The notes under the pieces were generated by a model. That model did no database searches, was not told the DNA's origin, and saw only the letters and a list, made by a program, of their open reading frames with translations. Both the position numbers and the translations under genes were made by a program. Shown here in pieces: positions 6,456 to 14,098 of a stretch of 15,519 nt of DNA. Positions within the stretch are counted from its first letter, which is position 1; the number at the start of each line of letters is the position of its first letter. The stretch is from Holophaga sp. (GTDB lineage: Bacteria; Acidobacteriota; Holophagae; Holophagales; Holophagaceae), in NCBI GenBank assembly GCA_031292735.1, contig JARLGP010000307.1, forward strand, positions 1 through 15,519. The letters run 5' to 3'.

Positions 6456-8482
6456 GAGGACTCCGGGGGGGATTGAGGGTCGAGCAGCAGCGCCAGCAGG
6501 CACTGCAGGAAATTCTGGCCGGGGAACGGCTTTTCCAGAAGGATGATGCGGCTGCGGCCGCCTTCGCGGTTGGAGCCGTCGCCCTGGGACCAGGGCCGGC
6601 CGTCGCCCAGCAGCAGGATGGCCGGCACCGGCTGGCCGCTCAGGCGGCGCAGGCGGGCCTGGAACCGTTCCAGCGGGCCGGCCCGCTCCAGCACCAGGAT
6701 GTCCGGCAGGGTCTGCCGGCGGGCACACTCCAGCAGCAGCCGGAGCCGTTCGTGGGCCTGGGCCTCGCCGCCGGCGGCCCGCACCAGGCCGCACAGGGCC
6801 TCGCGCACCAGCGGGTCCTGGTCGACGATCCAGACCCTGCGGCCATGGAGCAGGCGGGCGCCGGGATCGGCTTCCAGGCTCTGGCAGGGCAGGAAGATCC
6901 TCGGCCACAGGAAACCCTGGCCGCGGTGGGCCATCTCCAGGATGCCCAGGGAGGCGCGCACGGTGTCCTGCAGCCAGGTGAGGCCCAGGAAATCCCCCTC
7001 CCAGGCCGACGGCTGCCCGGCCAGCTCCAGGGTGAGCATGGCCCAGGAGCGGTTGCCCAGGGTCAGCGGGGTCATGGCCAGGGTGATGGTGCCCTGGGTG
7101 AGGCCCTGGCGGCCGTGCAGCACCAGCTGGCTGGCGATGCGCTGCAGGGCGTCGGGCTCCACGAAGAGGGTGACCCCCGGGGTGCGGTGGCGGACGGTGA
7201 AGCCCGCGGGCAGCATGGCCTGCAGCCGGGGCAGCATGGCCTCCATGGCCGGTTCGGCCAGGAGATGGGGGAACACCGAGCTGCTCCGGTGCTGGCCCTC
7301 TTCCGGCATGAGCCGCTGGGCGGCCACCATGATCCGTTCGGCCGCGTCGCGGGTCTTGGCGTTCCAGGTCTCCTGGAGGATCTGCTCCACCGCCGGCAGG
7401 ATGGTGCCCAGGGCCTTTTCGGCCATGCGCCCGGCCTCGCGCACCCCCAGCACCGGGGTCTGCATGACGGCGTCCATCTCGCTGCGCAGGGCCAGGGTGC
7501 CCACCGCCGGGTCGGCGATCCACACCAGCGCCATGTTCCGGTCGAAGGCCACCGCCTCCAGCCGGACATTCTGGAAGCTGGAGTCCTTGCGCACCAGGGT
7601 GGCCGGGATGCTGCCCTTGAAGTCGCGCAGCAGCTTTTCCTTGAGGTCGTCCCAGGCCGGGGCGTCGCGGCCCTGGAACAGGTCCTGGAGCAGGTAGCCG
7701 CGGATCTGGTTGCGCGGGAAGCCGACCATGCGGCTGAAGGCGGTGTTGGTCTCCAGCAGCATGCCCTTCTCGTTCACCAGGAACATGGGCTGGCGGGCCT
7801 CGATGGCGTAGGCCAGGGTGGGGCCCTCGGCCGGCTTGTTGCCCTCCAGGACGGACATGGCCACCCGGAAGCCGTCGCCCCGGCCCTCCACCCAGATGCC
7901 CTGGCGGCGCAGCCAGAGCAGCTGCTGCAGGGCCACCAGGCCCAGCAGCACGCCGGCCAGCAGCGAGGCGATCCAGCTGAGGGGCGAGGCGCCCAGCGGC
8001 AGGTTGCGGTAGATGTCGGTGGCGATCAGGAAGGCCAGGCCGCCGGTGACTGGCATCCGCACCGCCAGCCAGCGTCCCTGGGTGACCCGGTAGCCCAGGT
8101 CGGAGAGCAGCAGCCAGAGGCCCGCGTCCATCAGGGCCATGGCCCAGAAGGCGAACACCGAGCGCATGTCCAGGCCCATCCTGCTGCCGGTGAGCCATAC
8201 GAACAGGGTGGCGCCGCCCACCCCGTAGACCAGCCGGCGCAGCCCCTTGCCGCCGTCCAGGTGGACCGCGATGAACAGGGTGAAGCCCAGCAGGGCGCCG
8301 CCCAGGTGGGGCGAGGGCAGGTCCTTGCCCATCTGCGGCCAGGGCAGCGCCAGCATGGCCAGGATGCCGCCCAGGAAGTAGCCGTAGGCGATGCCCACCC
8401 GGCCCCGGTAGCGATAGATCAGGAAGCCGAGCCAGGGCGGAACCGGCAGCAGCAGGGCGTACAGCAGGTCGCGGGTGTTCAC
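6437..8482 (-). CDS. Membrane PAS protein with degenerate histidine-kinase core and pseudo-receiver domain
   Basis: A 681-residue protein of hybrid-kinase layout. Residues 1-200 hold about six or seven membrane segments; a PAS-like domain follows at about 225-325. A helical dimerisation-like part (about 330-395) has no usable H-box His. A domain at about 410-535 (PDALQRIASQLVLHG, later a GLTWLQDTVRASLGILEMAH stretch) echoes a HATPase fold but lacks the N-box Asn and the DxGxG motif. Residues 548-668 resemble a receiver: acidic D554/D556, Glu599 where the phospho-acceptor Asp belongs, no Thr/Ser switch (LLLGDG) and conserved Lys651-Pro. The spacings 556-599 (43) and 599-651 (52) match CheY. 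So it is probably a non-catalytic sensor or scaffold, not an active kinase. The GTG start at 8482 overlaps the pdxA stop by 4 bases. Its membrane location is predicted; its signal and partners are unknown. Confidence 0.75.
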   Translation of the reverse strand: MNTRDLLYALLLPVPPWLGFLIYRYRGRVGIAYGYFLGGILAMLALPWPQMGKDLPSPHLGGALLGFTLFIAVHLDGGKGLRRLVYGVGGATLFVWLTGSRMGLDMRSVFAFWAMALMDAGLWLLLSDLGYRVTQGRWLAVRMPVTGGLAFLIATDIYRNLPLGASPLSWIASLLAGVLLGLVALQQLLWLRRQGIWVEGRGDGFRVAMSVLEGNKPAEGPTLAYAIEARQPMFLVNEKGMLLETNTAFSRMVGFPRNQIRGYLLQDLFQGRDAPAWDDLKEKLLRDFKGSIPATLVRKDSSFQNVRLEAVAFDRNMALVWIADPAVGTLALRSEMDAVMQTPVLGVREAGRMAEKALGTILPAVEQILQETWNAKTRDAAERIMVAAQRLMPEEGQHRSSSVFPHLLAEPAMEAMLPRLQAMLPAGFTVRHRTPGVTLFVEPDALQRIASQLVLHGRQGLTQGTITLAMTPLTLGNRSWAMLTLELAGQPSAWEGDFLGLTWLQDTVRASLGILEMAHRGQGFLWPRIFLPCQSLEADPGARLLHGRRVWIVDQDPLVREALCGLVRAAGGEAQAHERLRLLLECARRQTLPDILVLERAGPLERFQARLRRLSGQPVPAILLLGDGRPWSQGDGSNREGGRSRIILLEKPFPGQNFLQCLLALLLDPQSPPESSCPPSP

Positions 8483-9699
8483 CAGGGTCCGCCGCCGGGG
8501 GCCGCGGAGGCGTGCCAGGGCTGGCCCTTGGCCCGTCCCGCCAGCCGCACGGCCAGGGCGGTGGCCTCCATGAAGTTGCGCGCGTCGGCGCTCCACAGGC
8601 CGGCCCGGTCGAAGGCGGTGCCGTGGTCCGGGGAGGTGCGGATGTAGGGCAGGCCCAGGGTGAGGTTCACCGCCCGTTCCGGTTCCAGCACCTTGATCGG
8701 GATCAGGCCCTGGTCGTGGTAGAGCGCCACCACCAGGTCGAACTCCCCGCGGGCGGCCCGCTGGAACAGGGTGTCCGAGGGCAGCGGGCCGAAGAACCGG
8801 GGCGCCGCCAGGGGCTCCTGCGCAGCGCCCGCGGCCGCGTCGGACGGCCCGGAGAAGATCGACCAGCCCTCGGGGGCGGGGCCCAGGCCGAAGGGCGAGG
8901 GCACCCGGGCGAAGGGGGCGCTGGCGGCGGTGCCGTCGTAGCGGCCGAAGGCGTCCCGGGCGGCCAGGATGGCCTGGTCCAGCACCGTCTCCTCGTCGCC
9001 GAACGCCTTGCCTTCGCCGGCGTGCGGGTTCAGGGCGCACAGGGCCACCTTCAGCCCGGACTTGCCGGTGAGCCCCATGAACCGGTCCGCGGCGAAACAC
9101 AGCGTCTCCGCCACCCGCCGGGCGGTGAGCCCCTCCACCACCGAGCGCAGGCTCTGGTGCACGGTGTCCAGCACCACCGACAGCCGGGGGCTGACGAAGG
9201 CCATGCGGGAGATGGGCGAGCCGCACAGCTCCTGGAGGAATTCGGTGTGCCCGGGAATGGGATAGCCGGCCAGGTGGGCCGCGGCCTTGGCCAGCGGCAG
9301 GGTCACCAGGGCGTCGGCCTGGCCCGACTGCACCAGGGCGGCGCCGGCCCGCACCCCCTCCACCGCGCAGCGGCCCGAAGCGGCCGATCCGATGCCCAGC
9401 TGGAGCTGGCCGGTGCCCACCTCGGGGGTGGGGTCGATCCAGCTGGCGTAGCCTTCGCCGGGCTGGTCCGAACGGGTCCAGAGGCCGGCGCAGGCCTGGC
9501 GCGGAGCCTGGCTGGAAAGGGCGCCCCAGCGCCAGCTCAGCCCGCCGCCGGAGGTGCCCAGCAGGTCCACCCCGGCCCGGGCACCGATGACCACCACGTC
9601 AGCCCAGCGGTTGATGGCCTGGAGCGAGCCGAGCAACAACTCCGCACCGATCCCGCAAGGGTCTCCAAGGGTTATGGCGAGGCAGGGACGTCGGATCAT
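8479..9699 (-). CDS. pdxA: 4-hydroxythreonine-4-phosphate dehydrogenase PdxA
   Basis: An NAD-dependent, metal-dependent cytoplasmic enzyme of pyridoxal 5'-phosphate synthesis (DXP-dependent pathway), oxidising 4-phosphohydroxy-L-threonine. Visible motifs are GDPCGIGAE (12-20), PGHTE (149-153), the metal ligands His181, His226 in NPHAGEG and His328 in YHDQG, and the C-terminal GLPYIRTSPDHGTAFD. At 406 residues it is about 75 longer than E. coli PdxA (329). The extra length sits near residues 45-95 and in a Gly/Ala/Pro-rich insertion at about 254-301 between the second and third metal His. All key residues remain, so it should be active. The ATG at 9699 is 21 bp after the hfq stop with no strong Shine-Dalgarno. 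PdxJ, the usual functional partner, is not in the window. Confidence 0.95.
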   Translation of the reverse strand: MIRRPCLAITLGDPCGIGAELLLGSLQAINRWADVVVIGARAGVDLLGTSGGGLSWRWGALSSQAPRQACAGLWTRSDQPGEGYASWIDPTPEVGTGQLQLGIGSAASGRCAVEGVRAGAALVQSGQADALVTLPLAKAAAHLAGYPIPGHTEFLQELCGSPISRMAFVSPRLSVVLDTVHQSLRSVVEGLTARRVAETLCFAADRFMGLTGKSGLKVALCALNPHAGEGKAFGDEETVLDQAILAARDAFGRYDGTAASAPFARVPSPFGLGPAPEGWSIFSGPSDAAAGAAQEPLAAPRFFGPLPSDTLFQRAARGEFDLVVALYHDQGLIPIKVLEPERAVNLTLGLPYIRTSPDHGTAFDRAGLWSADARNFMEATALAVRLAGRAKGQPWHASAAPGGGPW

Positions 9700-9720
9700 G
9701 GCGGGCTTTCAGCTGGAGCT

Positions 9721-10206
9721 TCAATCGTACAGCGGCAGCTCCACATCCGGCGAGGAGGATTCCTCCTTCTTGCCCCCGCGGCTCCGGCGGATCCGGGGCT
9801 CCTCGTCCTGCTTATAGATGTATTTAATATTATGTTTGGGCACCACCACGTTGGGTTCCTTGATCCGGTTGATCTTGAGGCAGTGCTTGTCGTACCACTC
9901 GATGATGCCCCTTAGCTTCTCGTCGTCCTGGAGCACGATCACCATGGGCGTCTTGGACTGCATCTGCTTCAGGTAGTAGAAGCTTTCGGCGTTGGTCTGC
10001 TCGGGCGGGGCGATCTTGCGCCGGGAACTGCCGGTGCCCTGGGGCGCGCTGGCGGCGTTGGTGGCGGGGCTGCCGCCCGCGGCCAGCGCGGCCTCGGCCG
10101 GAACTGCGGTGACCGTGGGCGGATCCGCCGCGGTCTTGGCGGTCGGGGTTCGGCCGATTTTCTCCTTGATCGCGGTGAGGTCCGGGCGGATAAGCTTGCG
10201 ATTCAT
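9721..10206 (-). CDS. hfq: Hfq-like RNA chaperone with long N-terminal extension
   Basis: A 161-residue protein containing one Sm/Hfq domain at about 71-132. The Sm1 part runs FYYLKQMQSKTPMVIVLQDD, then KLRGIIEWYDKHCLKI. The Sm2 part reads VVPKHNIKYIYK, where KHNI (124-127) stands for the classical YKHAI motif of the proximal uridine-binding face. The usual NG in Sm1 is replaced by DDEKLRG. Before the domain is a roughly 70-residue low-complexity Ala/Pro/Thr-rich stretch with a basic start (MNRKLIRPDL). After it come a basic patch (RIRRSRGGKK) and an acidic end (VELPLYD). Standard Hfq is 70-100 residues with no N-terminal extension. It would bind sRNAs and mRNA as a hexamer. The ATG at 10206 has AGGA seven bases upstream. 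It heads the gene train leading to pdxA. Confidence 0.85.
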   Translation of the reverse strand: MNRKLIRPDLTAIKEKIGRTPTAKTAADPPTVTAVPAEAALAAGGSPATNAASAPQGTGSSRRKIAPPEQTNAESFYYLKQMQSKTPMVIVLQDDEKLRGIIEWYDKHCLKINRIKEPNVVVPKHNIKYIYKQDEEPRIRRSRGGKKEESSSPDVELPLYD

Positions 10207-10338
10207 ATTGAATCCTGGAAATACTGATAGATCGGAAGATGGGCTTTACCGGCAGGGAAATGCCTAAGCTCTTGACCCGTGGGGGAAAAGTAATGGCAAT
10301 GTCCCACCTTTCCCGGGATTAAGCAAGGGATGTAAGGA
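10207..10338 (-). other. Spacer between sensor kinase and hfq, probable hfq leader
   Basis: These 132 bases lie between two genes on the same strand. They hold the AGGA ribosome site for hfq and a CCCGGG palindrome. I found no convincing -35/-10 pair and no hairpin with a T-run, so whether hfq has its own promoter here cannot be decided by eye. Confidence 0.4.
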
Positions 10339-12033
10339 TTATCGCACATGGGGATCTTGATGAACCTCCGACATCGGCGGGGTTCCGCCGTGAACGGGCA
10401 GGGTCAAGGTCACCGAGGTGCCCCGGCCCAGCGCGCTTTTCACCTGGATGTCCCAGCCCATCTGCTGCACGAACTGGAACACCAGGCTCATTCCGAGCCC
10501 GGTGCCCTCCTCGAAGCCGCTGGAGAAAGGGATGAAGATCATCCGCCGGCGATCCTCGGACATGCCGCAGCCGTTGTCGCTCACGGTGACCGCCACGGTG
10601 CCCCGGCGCGGCCAGTAGCCCAGCCGGATGGCCGGGACGGGGGTGTCCTTGAGCGCCTTCCTTGAGTTGCTCAACAGGTTGGTGAACACCTGGTGGACCC
10701 AGACGGTGTCGCCCAGGATCCAGAGATCCGGCGGCTCGGGGGCGGTCAGGGTCAGCCCCGAGCTGCGCAGGTCGGTCTCCCAGCTGGCGCGCAGGTCCTC
10801 GACGATGGTCCGCAGGCGGATCGGCTGGATCCGCACCGGCCTGGGCCGCGTGAAGTCCAGGAAATCGGTCACCAGGGCGCTGACCCGTTCCGATTCCCGG
10901 CCGAGGATGGTCAGCACCCGGTCCACCATGGCCTTGGGCTGCTCGCCCTGCCTGAGGATCTGCACGCAGCCCAGGATCGAGGCCATCGGGTTGCGCAGCT
11001 CGTGGGCCATCTCCGCGGACAGTTCGCCCACCCCCGCCAGCCGTTCGCTGGTGCGGGTGCGCTCCTCCAGGGCCTTCATCTGGGTGAGGTCCTGGAACAC
11101 CACCAGGTGGCCCGAGACCCGGCCCTCCGCGCCGCGCAGGTCCACCAGGTTGCCGCCCAGGATCTGCCGGTCGCCTTCGGGGGTGGTCACGTCCAGTTCG
11201 AAGCGCCCGTCCTTCACCCGGCTGTCCAGGTCGGCCAGGGCCGCCAGGCCCATGGTCTCGATGGGGGCGCCCGGCTCCAGGGGGCGGCCGAGGATGTTCT
11301 GCGCGGCCCGGTTGGCCGAGGTGATGCGGCCCTCCCGGTCCACGGTGATCAGCCCCGAGAACATGGACTCGAACACCAGCTGGTACAGGGTGGACAGCTC
11401 GCCCACCACCGATTCCGACTTGCTGAGGTCCTGGCGGAGGCCCTCCAGGTGCTTGCGGATGACCACCACCACCAGCGCCGCGCAAAAGATCTGCAGGGAG
11501 GCGAAGCCCAGGATGAAGGCCATCCCGGCCGGGTCCAGCCAGAACGCCGTGCCGGAGCGGCCGAAGCTGGGCAGGGTGCCGGAGGTGAACAGCAGGACGC
11601 AGGTGATGTGCATGGCCGAGGACAGCACGGCCACCACCACGATCTCGGTGATGTTCAGGTAGAACGCCGAGGCCAGCACCGGAAAGATGTAGATGGTGGC
11701 CAGCTGGGCCTTGTCCACCCCGTTGAAGGCGATGGTCAGGGTGATCAGCACCGCGTCCAGGAACAGGTTGAAGCGGATCCAGCGGGCCGACGGGGTGGCG
11801 AAAGGGGCCAGCCCATGCCGGCAGGAGCGGTGCGCCTCCCATACGCTTTCCGCGAACAGCAGGGCCAGGCAGCCCAGGTAGAAGGGCTCCCCGGGCAGAC
11901 CGCCGGCGCCCTCCGGCGGCTGGGCCAGCAGCATCGCCATGAGCCCGAACGCCGCCCCCAGGCGGAAGGCCAGGGGCAGGAACGGAGCGGTGTGCACCGG
12001 CTCGGCATCGAGCGGAACGTCCTGCGGGAACAT
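10339..12033 (-). CDS. PilS/NtrB-like membrane sensor histidine kinase (orphan)
   Basis: A 564-residue sensor kinase. The N-terminal half has about six membrane segments (about 20-195), a layout seen in PilS. A PAS domain follows (about 210-320, YQLVFESMFSGLITVDREGR). The HisKA H-box is AEMAHELRNP with phospho-acceptor His344. The ATP-binding domain is intact: N-box TNLLSN (451-456), G1 DNGCGM (486-491), F-box FIPFSSGFEEG, and G2 GTGLGM (510-515). It should autophosphorylate on His344 and pass phosphate to a response regulator, probably of the NtrC/PilR type by family resemblance. No response regulator is next to it: downstream is hfq and upstream, divergent, is a Fur-family gene. The ATG at 12033 fits the start of the first predicted helix region. 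The signal and target are unknown. Confidence 0.92.
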   Translation of the reverse strand: MFPQDVPLDAEPVHTAPFLPLAFRLGAAFGLMAMLLAQPPEGAGGLPGEPFYLGCLALLFAESVWEAHRSCRHGLAPFATPSARWIRFNLFLDAVLITLTIAFNGVDKAQLATIYIFPVLASAFYLNITEIVVVAVLSSAMHITCVLLFTSGTLPSFGRSGTAFWLDPAGMAFILGFASLQIFCAALVVVVIRKHLEGLRQDLSKSESVVGELSTLYQLVFESMFSGLITVDREGRITSANRAAQNILGRPLEPGAPIETMGLAALADLDSRVKDGRFELDVTTPEGDRQILGGNLVDLRGAEGRVSGHLVVFQDLTQMKALEERTRTSERLAGVGELSAEMAHELRNPMASILGCVQILRQGEQPKAMVDRVLTILGRESERVSALVTDFLDFTRPRPVRIQPIRLRTIVEDLRASWETDLRSSGLTLTAPEPPDLWILGDTVWVHQVFTNLLSNSRKALKDTPVPAIRLGYWPRRGTVAVTVSDNGCGMSEDRRRMIFIPFSSGFEEGTGLGMSLVFQFVQQMGWDIQVKSALGRGTSVTLTLPVHGGTPPMSEVHQDPHVR

Positions 12034-12067
12034 GAGAACAGCATGACGGAAAGGGAGCCCGGTCGAA

Positions 12068-12084
12068 CGAGGTTTTAATCCTCG
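12068..12084. promoter_or_regulatory. Inverted repeat in the divergent kinase/Fur-family spacer, candidate operator
   Basis: CGAGG-TTTTAAT-CCTCG has two exact 5-base arms around an AT-rich centre that holds a -10-like TTTAAT. It lies 24 bases before the Fur-family start and about 35 before the kinase start, in a spacer of only 74 bases. Autoregulation by the Fur-family protein would be natural, but the arms are short and do not match a known Fur, Zur or PerR box. Confidence 0.3.
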
Positions 12085-12107
12085 GGGATTCTTGCCATGC
12101 TGAAGTC

Positions 12108-12539
12108 ATGCCCAAGCCCAAGGCCCCATCCCAGACCCCGTCCCTCCGAGCGGCGGGCATGCGCCAGACGCCCCAGCGGGAAGCCATCCTGCGGGTGCTG
12201 CAGGGTTCCGACCGGCCGCTGAGCGTGGAAGAGATCTGGAGCGCCATGGAGCAGCAGCGTTCCGGCGTCCCCACCGTCTACCGGAACCTGGAGCGGTTCG
12301 TCCAGGAGGGCTGGGTGGAAAGCATCCTGGGCCAGGACCAGGTGATGCGGTTCGTGCGCTGCCACTCCGCCCAGCACCACCACCACCTGTCCTGCGAGCG
12401 GTGCGGGCGCATGGTGGAAGTGGACATCTGCGGCATCGAGCCCAGCCTTGCGGTCATGGAAAAAAGCACCGGTTTCCGGGTCACCCGCCATCAGCTCAAT
12501 GTCTTCGGCATCTGCCCGCGTTGCCAAGCCGCAAAATGA
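12108..12539 (+). CDS. Fur-family metal-responsive transcriptional regulator
   Basis: A 143-residue cytoplasmic DNA-binding protein of normal family length. The winged helix is at about 15-80, with GMRQTPQREAIL and the recognition segment GVPTVYRNLERF (53-64). The metal/dimerisation domain has a His-rich HHHH at about 90-93, then C96-x2-C99 (CERCG) and C136-x2-C139 (CPRC), the structural zinc site. Members sense iron, zinc, manganese or peroxide and repress uptake or stress genes. The visible residues do not separate Fur, Zur and PerR, so no specific symbol is given. The ATG at 12108 lacks a strong Shine-Dalgarno. It is the only clear plus-strand protein gene before the tRNA region and is divergent from the sensor kinase. 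Confidence 0.93.
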   Translation: MPKPKAPSQTPSLRAAGMRQTPQREAILRVLQGSDRPLSVEEIWSAMEQQRSGVPTVYRNLERFVQEGWVESILGQDQVMRFVRCHSAQHHHHLSCERCGRMVEVDICGIEPSLAVMEKSTGFRVTRHQLNVFGICPRCQAAK

Positions 12540-12542
12540 GGC

Positions 12543-12570
12543 TTGACGGGGGCTTCCCCCATGTTAAGAT
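12543..12570 (+). promoter_or_regulatory. Candidate sigma-70-type promoter of tRNA-Gly
   Basis: TTGACG (12543-12548), a 16-base spacer and TAAGAT (12565-12570), 11 bases before the tRNA 5' end. The spacer itself holds a perfect GGGGG-CTT-CCCCC hairpin (12548-12560), which may also help end fur-family transcription; no T-run follows it. Confidence 0.6.
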
Positions 12571-12581
12571 TGTTTCTTCAA

Positions 12582-12656
<75 letters not shown>

Positions 12657-12664
12657 CTTGAACA

Positions 12665-12692
12665 GGGCCTCGAAAGAGGCCCTTGCTTTTGT
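12665..12692 (+). terminator. Intrinsic terminator of tRNA-Gly
   Basis: A perfect 7-bp stem GGGCCTC/GAGGCCC closed by a GAAA tetraloop, followed by TTGCTTTTGT. It starts nine bases after the encoded CCA. Confidence 0.9.
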
Positions 12693-12740
12693 CCAATCGA
12701 CAGTACCCTCAGCCCTAGCCCCCGGGGGCGGCGAGGGAAC

Positions 12741-13762
12741 ATGAACCAGACTGGTGAAGTTTCGCCCCTCGTGCTGCTCACCGGTGCGACCGGGTACGTG
12801 GGTGGACGTCTGCTGAAGGCCCTGGAACAGCAAGGTTCAGCCCTGCGCTGCCTGGCGCGGCGGCCCGAGGTGCTGCGGCCGCGGCCCAGGCTCCGCTCCC
12901 GGTGAGCGCCACGTTCGAGATCGGCGGGGCCGACCGGGTGACCTACGGCGACCTCATGCGGATCTACGCGCGGCAGCGGGGCATTCGGCTGCTGATGATC
13001 CCGGTGCCCTTCCTGACCCCGTACCTGTCCAGCCTGTGGCTGGGGCTGGTGACCCCCGTGTATGCCCGCATCGGGCGCAAGCTCATCAACAGCATCCGCA
13101 ACGCGAGCCTGGTGCTGGACCCCGCGGCCCGGTCCGCCTTCGCGATCCGGCCCATGGGGGTGGAAGCGGCCGTGCGCCGGGCCATCGCCCACGAAGACAG
13201 CGCCTATGCCGGCACCCGCTGGTCCGACGCGCTGTCCTCCTCGGGGCAGGTGCGAGCCTGGGGCGGCGTGCGGTTCGGCACCCGCCTGGTGGATAGCCGC
13301 ACGCTCCGGGTGGAACTGCCCCCCGCCGCCGCCTTCAGGCCCATCCAGCGGATCGGCGGCGACACCGGGTGGTACCGCTACGACCTCCTGTGGAAGCTCC
13401 GCGGGTTCCTGGACCTCCTGGTCGGGGGTGTGGGGCTGCGGCGCGGCCGCGCCGAGCCGGACGGGCTGCGGGTGGGGGACACCGTGGACTTCTGGCGGGT
13501 GGAGGTGCTGGAACCGCACCGCCTGTTGCGCCTGGCCGCCGAGATGAGACTTCCCGGGCGGGCCTGGCTGGAGTTCGAGGTGATGGAGGACGGCACCGGT
13601 TCCACCATCCGCCAGACGGCGATCTTCGATCCCGTGGGCTTCTGGGGCCAGGCCTACTGGTATGCGCTGTATCCCCTGCACCAGGTGATTTTCGCCGGGA
13701 TGCTGCGGCGCATCGGCGACGTGGCCGCGCGGGCCGTCCCCACGGAGGGAGGCGCCCCGTGA
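12741..13762 (+). pseudogene. SDR / DUF2867 fusion gene with internal deletion and frame change
   Basis: The full-length relatives I know are about 480-500 residues: an atypical NAD(P)-binding Rossmann (SDR) domain followed by DUF2867. Here the first piece, from ATG 12741 (GAGGG upstream), gives the Rossmann start VLLTGATGYVGGRLL to CLARRPEVL and then stops at 12903-12905. The second piece, in another frame from about 12902 (GTG) to 13762, resumes at FEIGGADRVTYGDLM, far downstream in the family, and runs cleanly through the DUF2867 part (RWSDALSS, FWRVEVLEP, STIRQTAIFDP) to a normal end. About 200 codons are missing and the frame differs at the junction (about 12870-12905). The 286-residue second piece could still be translated alone from GTG 12902. 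It lies between two terminator-flanked tRNA genes. Confidence 0.75.
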
Positions 13763-14098
13763 GGGCCGGCGCCGGTGCGAAGGGCCGGGGAACCAGACGG
13801 TTGGGAATCCCAGGGCGGGAATCCCTTCTACAATCCCGACGATCATGTAGAATGGAATTTCCCTGAGCCCGAAGCCCACGCGATGTTCTCCAGGCATGGT
13901 CTTCGATGCGCTTGAACCGGGGATTCCAACCGCACAGTGCTTCGAGGAGCGTTGTGGACATCACCTCTTGACGGGATTGGACCAGCCTTCCTGGTTTTAT
14001 TACTAAAGGTTGACTCTGGGTGGGTTGTCTTGGTAGTCTCGATTCCTGCCAGGATCCGGCCTGGAACCCTGAAAAGGGCTGGTAGCATTGAAAAACAG
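13763..14098. other. Intergenic region before tRNA-Cys with repeats, no convincing gene
   Basis: These 336 bases are less GC-rich than their surroundings. They hold two copies of GGGAATCCC at 13803-13811 and 13817-13825, and an exact 7-base inverted repeat TTCTACA/TGTAGAA (13826-13832 and 13846-13852, 13-base spacer). A TAGCAT at 14083-14088, 10 bases before the tRNA, could be its -10 but has a weak -35. An upstream TTGACT (14010-14015) with TAGTCT 18 bases on is an alternative promoter. An 89-codon open frame on the minus strand has no family features and runs into the tRNA, so I do not call it. Confidence 0.5.

Noticed and set aside
6456..8198. Long upstream extension of the glmU frame on the minus strand
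   Set aside because: The extension is Pro/Gly/Arg/His-rich and overlaps the pseudo-kinase gene; glmU clearly begins at the ATG at 6455.
6473..8647. A 724-codon plus-strand open frame
   Set aside because: Opposite the pseudo-kinase gene; Gln/His/Gly-rich low-complexity product with no motifs.
10319..12274. A 651-codon minus-strand open frame
   Set aside because: Same strand but another frame than the sensor kinase, which has every kinase motif in order; the alternative is Gly/Pro/Arg-rich and runs into the divergent fur-family gene.
12548..12560. Classical terminator for the fur-family gene
   Set aside because: The GGGGG-CTT-CCCCC hairpin has only a 5-bp stem and no following T-run, and it lies within the tRNA-Gly promoter spacer.
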